Shown here in pieces: positions 7,124 to 13,893 of a DNA stretch of 23,604 nt; position 1 is the stretch's first letter, and each line of letters opens with the position of its first letter. The position numbers and the translations under genes are program-made. The DNA comes from Clostridia bacterium (lineage in GTDB: Bacteria > Bacillota_A > Clostridia > Christensenellales > Aristaeellaceae), in assembly GCA_009783365.1 (NCBI GenBank), contig WRHG01000004.1, forward strand, positions 1 to 23,604, given 5' to 3'. Below the pieces are notes generated by a model. The model saw only the letters and a program-made list of their open reading frames with translations. It did no database searches and was not told where the DNA came from.

Positions 7124-7911
7124 AAAGAAACCTGAGGTTTATTCTTCTTCTCATCAGGCTTAAGCTGTCACGGATGATGATGTTTCGTTTCAGCTTTTTT
7201 GGCGCGTTCATCGCGGATGGAACCATGTTTATAGTACAGCTTCTGGCTTTTGAGGCGATCTACTCGCAAGTGGACAGCATCGGCGGATGGAACAGGGGAC
7301 AGATGATTATTTTCGTCGGCACATTTGCGATCATTAACGCGCTGAATATGCTGCTGTACTTTTTCGGCGTCGTGGACATCCCCGGAAAAATCAAAAGAGG
7401 CGATCTCGATCAGTATCTGACAAAACCCGTGAATCCGCTGCTGCGCTTGACTTTTGAAAATGTGAATCCCGGCTCCGTTCCGCTGGTGATTTTCAGCGTA
7501 TTGGTGGTTTGCTACGGCGTAACGGTTACGGGTATTGAAGTTTCATTGTGGGCCGGGCTGGCTTATTCCGTACTTGTTCTGTTTATGACGCTGCTTTGGT
7601 ATGATCTGGAGCTTATTCTGCGAACCTTCCCATTCCTTGTCGTTTCAGCGAAAGGCATCATGCAGCTGGAAGAACCGCTGATCGAAATAAATTTCAAAGT
7701 TCCCGGCATTCTGTACAAAGGCGTATTGAAAGCGCTGTTTTACCTGATACTGCCCTATGGCATTATGGCAACGGTTCCAACGCAGTTTTTATCCGGCGCG
7801 CTGAGGTTGCCGGGGCTGATTCACGGGCTTTGCACCGCGTTGGTTTTCACGGCGTTTGCGCTGTGGTTCTGGCGGTTTGGATTGAAGCGTTATCAGAGCG
7901 CGAGCAGTTGA
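7120..7911 (+). CDS. ABC-2 type permease, second subunit
   Basis: 263 aa, ATG at 7120 inside the ATGA overlap with the first permease. There are about six membrane segments. The loop KIKRGDLDQYLTKPVNPLLRL is the characteristic RGDLDxxLxKPxNPL motif of COG3694-type permeases. It completes a three-subunit exporter: ATPase, COG4587-type permease, COG3694-type permease. Related systems include uncharacterised drug and viologen exporters, so efflux of a toxic small molecule is a fair inference. Nothing in the sequence names the substrate. A remnant of an XRE regulator begins nine bases after its stop. Confidence 0.85.
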   Translation: MKRNLRFILLLIRLKLSRMMMFRFSFFGAFIADGTMFIVQLLAFEAIYSQVDSIGGWNRGQMIIFVGTFAIINALNMLLYFFGVVDIPGKIKRGDLDQYLTKPVNPLLRLTFENVNPGSVPLVIFSVLVVCYGVTVTGIEVSLWAGLAYSVLVLFMTLLWYDLELILRTFPFLVVSAKGIMQLEEPLIEINFKVPGILYKGVLKALFYLILPYGIMATVPTQFLSGALRLPGLIHGLCTALVFTAFALWFWRFGLKRYQSASS

Positions 7912-7920
7912 GGTGAGCGT

Positions 7921-8116
7921 ATGCGTAACAAGGGTAACGAATTGCGTGAAGAACGGGGGCTTGCTCAAAAGAATGGAGGAGCGTGTGCATGTTCCAAAGC
8001 AGGCGATAAACGCTGTTGAAACAAGTAAATTTGACCCGTCTGTTTGGCTCGCGTATAATATGGCCAAATGATTTGGCGTGTCCATAGTATCTCTGTTCAT
8101 TTTTAGGGAGGAAGTT
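7921..8116 (+). pseudogene. Decayed XRE-family helix-turn-helix regulator (YozG/YgzD-like)
   Basis: ATG at 7921 behind GAGGTGA encodes MRNKGNELREERGLAQK, a normal start for the short XRE family. The homology then shifts frame near 7971. In the other frame 7973 onward reads MEERVHVPKQAINAVE, then TSKFDPSVWLAYNMAK, a stop TGA at 8069-8071, and FGVSIVSLFIFREE. Joined, these give the helix-turn-helix and C-terminal parts of a complete regulator of about 65 residues. A net loss of two bases and one nonsense codon are the simplest explanation. The last part is in frame with the radical SAM gene and runs into its ribosome site. The intact ancestor probably ended at or near 8117. A small truncated peptide could still be made from the first start. 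Confidence 0.75.
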
Positions 8117-9451
8117 ATGGAAATTCTTCTTATTCAGCCCAAAATGAATAAGCGGCCCATGGACACCGACCTTAAAACGCGCATGTCGCCGTCGCTTGCG
8201 CTGCTTACGCTTTTAAGCCTGACTCCCGGTGGGCACGAAACAACGATGATAAACGAAAACGTAGAAAAGATTGATTATGATCGCAGGGTTGGCTTGGTAG
8301 GCATCACGGTCACATTGGATGTAATGCCGCGCGCGTGCAAAATCGCCGCCGAGTTTATGCGGCGAGGTATACCTGTTGTTGCCGGAGGCATTCACGTTAC
8401 TTGCCGCCCGGAGGACTGTCTGCCGCATTTCAGCGCAATTTGTATCGGCCCTGCCGAAAGGGTATGGGCGAAGATTGTTCAAGATGCTGAAGCGGGCTGC
8501 TTACATCAAGAATACTGTGATATGAATGAATTTCGCGGTGATGAAATTGCTTCCCCGATGTACGGCGATAGGGAGCAGCGGAAATACCTTTATACGAATA
8601 TTGTCTTAACAAGCAGGGGCTGCCCGAATCGTTGCGGCTTCTGCTACAATAGCTGTAATAACAGGCTATATACAAGGCGGCCCGTTCCTGACGTGATACG
8701 GGATATGAAGGCTCTTGGCACCCGGCATATTCTTTTCATTGACGATAACTTTATAGGCAATCCGCAATATACCCATGAGCTGCTGAATGAGATTCACGGA
8801 ATGAATCTTATTTGGAGCGCGGCTGTAACGACAAGTATTCTTGATTATTCGGAGTTGCTTGACCTAATGGCAAAAACCGGTTGTAAAAGTCTGTTTATCG
8901 GTTTTGAATCAATCAATACGGCTTCATTGGAAAGTGTGAATAAAGACAATAAAGTTGCGAAGTATGAAGCGCTTGTTGAGGCGATACATAGCAGGGGCAT
9001 CATGATTAACGCCAGCATGGTCTTTGGCTTGGATGGCGACGACAAAAACACTTTCGGGCGCACGCTTGATTGGTTGGTAAAGATGAGGATTGAGACATTG
9101 ACTTCTCATATCCTTACGCCCTACCCCGGCACTGAGTTGCATCGAAGCATGGATGCGGCGGGAAGGATCATTGATTATGATTTGGGGAAATACAACACCG
9201 CACATGTGGTTTTCAGGCCTGTTGGCATGACGGCGGCAGAGCTTAACGAGGGGTATCGTTGGATGTACCGGCGTTTTTATTCTTTTAACAATATCATCCG
9301 CCGCTATCCAAAAAGCAAGGCGCAGCGCAAGCCCTATTTGCTGTTTAACTTATTCTATCGAAAGTTTGGGCGGTTTACTTCGATGATCGCCCGTATCGTC
9401 CCTATGGGAATACTGGGAAAACTCGCGGTAAAAATCTCATACAGAGCATGA
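8117..9451 (+). CDS. B12-binding domain radical SAM protein
   Basis: 444 aa. The ATG at 8117 is chosen because GGGAGG lies just before it; the earlier in-frame ATG at 8078 belongs to the XRE remnant. Residues 1-140 look like a cobalamin-binding Rossmann domain (LVGITVTLDVMPRACKIA, VVAGGIHVTCRPED, CIGPAERVWAKIVQD). The radical SAM site C169-x3-C173-x2-C176 lies in SRGCPNRCGFCYN. Further family features are FIDDNFIGN, FIGFESIN, ASMVFGLDGD and LTPYPGTEL. Enzymes of this group use a [4Fe-4S] cluster and SAM, often with cobalamin, for methylation or rearrangement of unactivated carbons. The substrate is not evident. The C-terminal 60 residues are basic and hydrophobic. Its place after an exporter operon suggests co-regulation, but the pseudogene lies between them. 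Confidence 0.88.
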   Translation: MEILLIQPKMNKRPMDTDLKTRMSPSLALLTLLSLTPGGHETTMINENVEKIDYDRRVGLVGITVTLDVMPRACKIAAEFMRRGIPVVAGGIHVTCRPEDCLPHFSAICIGPAERVWAKIVQDAEAGCLHQEYCDMNEFRGDEIASPMYGDREQRKYLYTNIVLTSRGCPNRCGFCYNSCNNRLYTRRPVPDVIRDMKALGTRHILFIDDNFIGNPQYTHELLNEIHGMNLIWSAAVTTSILDYSELLDLMAKTGCKSLFIGFESINTASLESVNKDNKVAKYEALVEAIHSRGIMINASMVFGLDGDDKNTFGRTLDWLVKMRIETLTSHILTPYPGTELHRSMDAAGRIIDYDLGKYNTAHVVFRPVGMTAAELNEGYRWMYRRFYSFNNIIRRYPKSKAQRKPYLLFNLFYRKFGRFTSMIARIVPMGILGKLAVKISYRA

Positions 9452-9520
9452 CCGGCAACGATAAGCTTTGCCAGTTTGTGCGGCTCGCCGCGCCTGTATC
9501 GGCCGCGGGACGTTCATTGC

Positions 9521-11101
9521 CTATTGGATCACCGACAAGTCCCGCGCGTATACGTAGCCGGTAACCGGGTTGCCCTTTGCGTCCGGCACGGTTGCAACGC
9601 GCCAGTAGGGCAGGTCCGGCGGGACGGACTCGATCATCAGCTCGGTATAGTTCGGCAGGCTGACCCCGGTTCTGTACTTGGCCCCTTTATTCGGCTTGCT
9701 GTATAGCTGAACGGCGTCGCCCGTAGAGCTGTCCGCAATAACCCAGCTTCCGGAACCCATGTATTGGGGCCATGGGGACCTTGGTTCATGGGCAATGTCC
9801 ATTTCCAGCCAGATCGGGCGCGCCCAATGGGTCCATAGCTGCGGCATCGGCTCCCTGACGACGCCGTAGCGATGGCCGCGGGCATGGATACACCAGCCGT
9901 CGCCCACATATGCGCCGATATGCATGTAGGCGTTCGGCTTGTCCGGATCCTCCTGCAGCAGCAGCAGGCCCGGTTGGCGCGGCATTGTATGGATGGGGCC
10001 GATTTCCGTCATCCACCGGCTTGCGGCGCCGTTTACGGTTACGCGCCAGCGGTCCGGAAAGGCGCCTTTGGAAGCGTCCAGAAAGGCCATCAGCAGCCCT
10101 GTGCAGTCAAATACCGGCAATCCGTCCCACCTGCGGGCATATCCCGTCAGGAGCGGTTTGTATTCCGGAAACAGCCTTGCCGCCGCGCCACGAACGGTGG
10201 GCGTCGATATTTCCCCGCCGCCGCCATACACATAGCCGTCGCCCAGATGAGCGTATAGGAAATCAACGAGGGCGCTGGCATTGCGGGGCGGCTTTTCAAG
10301 TGCCGCCGGAAGGGTCGGCGCGGAAAGCGCAAGGGGGTCATCCAGCATGCGGGCGGTTGCGGAGTCATAGGCGCCGCTGGGAAAGAGGCCGTTTACGCGC
10401 TGGAAGCGAAGCAGGGAAAGATAAGCGGCACTGCCGATAACGCCGTTTGCGGCGCCCCCGTAATAGCCCAGCTCTCGCAAGCGCTGCTGCGCCTGCCGGA
10501 TACGCTGGCTTATCTTGTTGTTGCGCCGTATCGGCTTCGCGTCGCGGTCTTTAGTTTGTGATAGCGTCGGGGAAGCGGGATATCCCTGACGCTCAAAAAA
10601 ATGTTCCGTTTCACCGAGCTGCGCACGCGACTCGTCGGCAACCATAAAGGCATCCAGCCTTCCGGTATGTACGCGCAACTCCGCGACGGCCATCTCACAG
10701 TCCATCGCGCAAAGCCTGTACAGCCCCGGTTCCGCCGGAAGCGAAAAGTTTTCCGGAACAGACCCGTACGCGGAACCGAAGTATTCCATCGGAAAGCTTT
10801 CCCCGTTCGCGCGCAGGAACAGCGCGGCGCGTTCCGGCTCTTTTGCCCAGAGTACGCTCAGAAAGGCGGAACCGGCCGGCTTCAGAAATTGAATATAGCC
10901 ATCCCCGCTTTTGCCGCTTTGCCAATAAGTGTACGCGTCGCTGTCAAACAGGCGTTCCTCGTGCGCCGGTTTGTGAGAGAGGTAGAACTTGCAGCGCGTG
11001 GTCATATCCGTGGCAAGGGGGGATTCTGCGTATGCAATCCCCGCGTTGAACAATACGAAAAAAAGGGCGCAGCCTCCGTATAGCAGCCTCCGCCTCCGCA
11101 T
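9521..11101 (-). CDS. Secreted NlpC/P60-type peptidoglycan hydrolase with peptidoglycan-binding repeat
   Basis: 526 aa. The ATG at 11101 has GGAGGG upstream and starts a clear signal peptide (MRRRR, hydrophobic core, cleavage near AYA/ES at 25). Domains in order are: a beta-sandwich-like region of about 28-150, with an FDSDAYTYW stretch resembling discoidin-type folds; a linker; one PG_binding_1 repeat at about 200-253; an NlpC/P60-like domain at about 275-430; and an SH3-like C-terminus at about 455-526. The catalytic candidates are Cys333 (FDCTG), His394 (MHIGAYVGDG) and His406 (CIHARG). Such enzymes cut peptide stems in the cell wall. The insertion between the start of the P60 domain and the Cys is longer than usual. 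The gene converges with the radical SAM gene across 69 bases without a clear T-run terminator. Confidence 0.85.
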   Translation of the reverse strand: MRRRRLLYGGCALFFVLFNAGIAYAESPLATDMTTRCKFYLSHKPAHEERLFDSDAYTYWQSGKSGDGYIQFLKPAGSAFLSVLWAKEPERAALFLRANGESFPMEYFGSAYGSVPENFSLPAEPGLYRLCAMDCEMAVAELRVHTGRLDAFMVADESRAQLGETEHFFERQGYPASPTLSQTKDRDAKPIRRNNKISQRIRQAQQRLRELGYYGGAANGVIGSAAYLSLLRFQRVNGLFPSGAYDSATARMLDDPLALSAPTLPAALEKPPRNASALVDFLYAHLGDGYVYGGGGEISTPTVRGAAARLFPEYKPLLTGYARRWDGLPVFDCTGLLMAFLDASKGAFPDRWRVTVNGAASRWMTEIGPIHTMPRQPGLLLLQEDPDKPNAYMHIGAYVGDGWCIHARGHRYGVVREPMPQLWTHWARPIWLEMDIAHEPRSPWPQYMGSGSWVIADSSTGDAVQLYSKPNKGAKYRTGVSLPNYTELMIESVPPDLPYWRVATVPDAKGNPVTGYVYARDLSVIQ

Positions 11102-11218
11102 ATCCGTCCCTCCGCAATTTCGTTGTAGTGAATCCCCCCGGCGATCAGGCTGTTTCACCCGTGACGGGAACTGGCAAGGGAATGAATTCCGTCCTGGGCC
11201 GGAGTAGGAACCCGTGGC

Positions 11219-11785
11219 TTAGCCCCTGTCCCCTGACAGCCATCGCTCCTTGGTGATCCCGTAATGAACCACGTCATGGAAAACGCCCTTAACCTTCACT
11301 TCCCGCCTGGCGACGCCTTCGTTTTCCATACCGCACTTTTGCATGACTCGCCCCGACCTTTCATTGCCGACATAGTGGATGGACTCGACGCGGCTCAGAC
11401 CGAGCTTTTCGAAACAAAGCGCCAACAGGGCGGATAGCGCTTCGGTCATATAGCCCTTTCCCCAGTACCGGCGGTTCAGCAGATATCCGAAGCTGGCTTT
11501 CTCATGCTCCGGCTCCAACCGCAAATCAATATTGCCAATGCACTTTTTGCTTTCTTTCCGTTCGATGGCATAAATGCCCGGTTTGGACCAATAGTATTCA
11601 TAGATCGCCGCTTTCGCTTCCTCAAGGGTCGTAAGGCCGTCCCAGACGAGGTATTGTAAGGTTGCCGCATCGCTGCCGTACTCAAGTACGTCGGGCGCGT
11701 CCTCTGCTGTAAATTTGCGGAGCAATAGGTTTTCCGTTTCAAGGGTCTCGTTTTCGTATAAGACTTCCAGAAGGTTTTTCACCAT
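11219..11785 (-). CDS. GNAT-family N-acetyltransferase (RimJ/RimL-like)
   Basis: 188 aa, ATG at 11785 with AAGGA about ten bases upstream. The order of elements is that of the RimJ/RimL branch: LETENLLLRKFTAEDAPDVLEY at the start, IYAIERKESKKCIGNIDLRL, FGYLLNRRYWGKGYMTEALSALLALCFEKLGL (acetyl-CoA binding region) and NERSGRVMQKCGMENEGVARREVKVKGVFHDVVHYGI at the end. Members acetylate N-termini of ribosomal proteins or small molecules including drugs. The acceptor cannot be told here. It follows the PRPP synthetase with an 88-base gap holding a stable hairpin, so it may be a separate unit or partly insulated. Confidence 0.9.
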   Translation of the reverse strand: MVKNLLEVLYENETLETENLLLRKFTAEDAPDVLEYGSDAATLQYLVWDGLTTLEEAKAAIYEYYWSKPGIYAIERKESKKCIGNIDLRLEPEHEKASFGYLLNRRYWGKGYMTEALSALLALCFEKLGLSRVESIHYVGNERSGRVMQKCGMENEGVARREVKVKGVFHDVVHYGITKERWLSGDRG

Positions 11786-11802
11786 CGCGGATTCATCCTT
11801 CT

Positions 11803-11823
11803 CGGAGGAGCCGAAGCCCTCCG
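11803..11823 (-). other. Stable UUCG hairpin between PRPP synthetase and acetyltransferase
   Basis: On the minus strand CGGAGGGC, loop TTCG, then GCTCCTCCG form an 8-bp GC-rich stem with one bulged base. No T-run follows, so it is not a plain intrinsic terminator. It ends about 18 nt before the acetyltransferase start and could affect RNA stability or translation. Confidence 0.4.
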
Positions 11824-11873
11824 GCTGTAATGGTTAAGGGGTTCCGCAGGGGGGACGATATCCGTGCCGCGGG

Positions 11874-13088
11874 TCACACCAGCCGCAGCCCGGCTTTGGC
11901 CTGGCTCTGGTTGTAGCTGGCCACCAGGCCGCGGATGCGCTCGTAGGGGTTCAGGAGTGCGGAGAGGCCCCGGTCGTGGTTAATGGAGGCGATGATGTAG
12001 GAGATGTACTTGCTCATATCCGCCTCAATGAACCAGGGCGCTTCCTGCAGCTCCGGAACGCGGTAGGTGAGGTTGGTGGCGATGACCCGGCTGATGGCGC
12101 CCTCGCTATAAGCCTTGTGGAAGGCATCCAGGCCGTTGGTGAACAGGGCGAATGTGGCGCTGACGAAAATGCGGCCCGCGCTGCGCTTCTTCAATTCCCG
12201 GGCCAGGTCCAGCGCGCTTTCGCCGGAGGCAAGGATGTCGTCGCTGACGAAGATATCCTTTCCCTCCACGGAGTCGCCCAGGTATTCGTGGGCGATGATG
12301 GGGTTGCGACCGTTCACCACGGTTGTATAGTCCCGCCGTTTATAGAATATGCCCATGTCCAGGCCCAGGACCGTACTGAAAAAGATGTTGCGGTCGATGG
12401 CGCCCTCGTCCGGGCTTACGATCATCATGTGTTCCCGGTCCAGCAGCAGAGCCTCCTCTTTGCGAAACAGGGATTTGAGGATTTGGTAGGAGGGCTTCAC
12501 GCTGTCAAAGCCGGTGAGAGGAACGGCGTTTTGCAGCCGAGGATAGTGCGCGTCAAAAGTGATGATGTTGGTAACGCCCATGCGCTCCAACTCCTGAAGG
12601 GCAATGGCGCAATCCAGGCTTTCCCGGGAGACCCGGCGGTGCTGCCGCCCCTCGTAGAGCAGGGGCATGATCACGTTGATCCGCTTTGCCCGGCCGCCGA
12701 TGGCCGAGATGATCCGCTTCAGGTCCTGAAAATGATCGTCCGGGGACATGAGCACTTCCCGGCCGTACATTTTGTACGTTACGTTGTATGCGCCCACGTC
12801 ACATAGAATATAGATATCATAGCCGCGTACGCTGCCGCTTAGCATTCCTTTGCCCTCTCCCGTACTGAAGCGCGGGCAGTGGGCTTCGATGAGAAAATCC
12901 TGACGGTTGTGCCCCATCAGGGACATCAGGGGCGTTTCTTCCAGCGCCTCCTGCTGCTCACGCCACTTTAGCAGCCAGGCATTCACTTTCTGCCCCAGTT
13001 CCTCGCAGCCTTTCATGGCGATGAGGCCCAGGGGCGCGAAGGGAAGGGTGAGAAGGTTATGATTCCAATTGCTCACAAAATCAGTCAC
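11874..13088 (-). CDS. prs: Ribose-phosphate pyrophosphokinase (PRPP synthetase), long clostridial form
   Basis: 404 aa with a GTG start at 13088 behind AGGAGG at seven bases. It makes 5-phosphoribosyl 1-diphosphate from ribose 5-phosphate and ATP, for nucleotide, His and Trp synthesis. Visible features are YDIYILCDVGAYNVTYKMYG, SPDDHFQDLKRIISAIGGRAKRI, the ATP-site loop MPLLYEGRQHRRVSRESLDCA (141-161), FDAH (178-181), SPDEGA (225-230) and the PRPP loop DDILASGES (283-291). It is longer than the usual ~315 aa enzyme. The extra N-terminal segment and altered ATP loop are typical of a divergent form in Clostridia, and a second classical prs may exist elsewhere. The start overlaps the GtrA stop by eight bases, so it is translationally coupled in the run that begins at 17322. 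Confidence 0.88.
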   Translation of the reverse strand: MTDFVSNWNHNLLTLPFAPLGLIAMKGCEELGQKVNAWLLKWREQQEALEETPLMSLMGHNRQDFLIEAHCPRFSTGEGKGMLSGSVRGYDIYILCDVGAYNVTYKMYGREVLMSPDDHFQDLKRIISAIGGRAKRINVIMPLLYEGRQHRRVSRESLDCAIALQELERMGVTNIITFDAHYPRLQNAVPLTGFDSVKPSYQILKSLFRKEEALLLDREHMMIVSPDEGAIDRNIFFSTVLGLDMGIFYKRRDYTTVVNGRNPIIAHEYLGDSVEGKDIFVSDDILASGESALDLARELKKRSAGRIFVSATFALFTNGLDAFHKAYSEGAISRVIATNLTYRVPELQEAPWFIEADMSKYISYIIASINHDRGLSALLNPYERIRGLVASYNQSQAKAGLRLV

Positions 13089-13581
13089 GCTGGTCCTCCT
13101 TTTGTTCCTTGCGGGAAAAAATCCAGAACTTGCTCACCACATAATTGGCTACGGTTACAAAGACCAGGACGATCAGCATGTTCAGCAGGTTGCCGACGCC
13201 CAGGAGGGCCAGCAGGTTCAGCAGGCCAAACTCAAACGCCAGCCCGCTGACGGCCCTGCTGAACGCAAACTGCGCCAGTTCCTTCATGATGAGGCCGGCG
13301 GTTCCCCCGCGGCGCAGGAACACCATGCGGCGGTTGACCCAAAAGGCAAACAGCACTGCGATGACCCAGGAAAGCCCCTTTCCCACATTGAGCTGGGCTA
13401 CGGTGGCCCCGTCCACCGTATGATCCGCGGAGACAAGGATGCAATACAGGGAAGAAACCGCCAGGCTCAAAAGGGTTGTGAGGCCGCCTGCAATGATGTA
13501 GCGGATCATCTCGTATTCCCTGGGGTGCGCGCGTAAAAACGCGATGGTTTTTTGGATGGGGAGGATCCTGGTCTTGGTCAT
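13081..13581 (-). CDS. GtrA-like membrane protein
   Basis: 166 aa; the ATG at 13581 has GGAGG seven bases upstream (a GTG at 13584 is an alternative). Four hydrophobic segments are visible in the GtrA arrangement: MIRYIIAGGLTTLLSLAVSS, LSWVIAVLFAFWVNRRMVF, a third in GLAFEFGLLNLLAL and a fourth in LIVLVFVTVANYVVSKFWIF. The NRRMVF and NYVVSKFWIF phrases are hallmarks of the family. GtrA-type proteins help move polyprenyl-phosphate-linked sugars across the membrane for surface glycan modification. That fits the GT-C-like protein two genes upstream. Its stop overlaps the next start. Confidence 0.9.
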   Translation of the reverse strand: MTKTRILPIQKTIAFLRAHPREYEMIRYIIAGGLTTLLSLAVSSLYCILVSADHTVDGATVAQLNVGKGLSWVIAVLFAFWVNRRMVFLRRGGTAGLIMKELAQFAFSRAVSGLAFEFGLLNLLALLGVGNLLNMLIVLVFVTVANYVVSKFWIFSRKEQKEDQRD

Positions 13582-13626
13582 CACGACGCCTCCAGTTTAT
13601 GCGCGCAGCGTGGTTGGGACGGCATA

Positions 13627-13842
13627 TTACGATTCTCCGCTGTCGCCACGGGCGTAATCGCAGCTGAGGATGTCCCGGCGGGGCAGGAGGAGGGGCGGCT
13701 TTTTGCGGCCCAGCTCCAGGGTGGCTTCGTCCCGGGTCATTGCCAGTACGGTAAAGGTCTTTTGAACCAGCTTGCCCTGAACCAGCAGCACCCCGCGGAT
13801 GGGGCGGCCGTGCTCGAAGGAATAGCGCAGAAAACGCTCCAT
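13627..13842 (-). CDS. Small conserved-looking protein, possibly WYL-like fold
   Basis: 71 aa, ATG at 13842 with GGGAGG seven bases upstream, in the same direction and run as its neighbours. It starts MERFLRYSFEHGRPIRGVLL and ends DILSCDYARGDSGES. This looks like small Clostridia proteins with a short beta barrel reminiscent of the WYL domain, but I cannot name a function. No signal peptide or membrane segment is present. The clear ribosome site and position in the run argue that it is real. Confidence 0.6.
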   Translation of the reverse strand: MERFLRYSFEHGRPIRGVLLVQGKLVQKTFTVLAMTRDEATLELGRKKPPLLLPRRDILSCDYARGDSGES

Positions 13843-13893
13843 AGGGCACCTCCCCGGGATGACAGCCCCGGATCCGTGTCCGGCGCCGCCGGT

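Noticed and set aside
8069..8071. TGA inside the XRE-like sequence as a recoded sense codon
   Set aside because: TGA is used as a normal stop in several genes here (for example at 5347 and 9449), and the same gene also has a frameshift.
9452..9520. Possible terminator between the radical SAM and NlpC/P60 genes
   Set aside because: Only short pairings (GGCAA/TTGCC and GCGGC/GCCGC) and no T-run on either strand.
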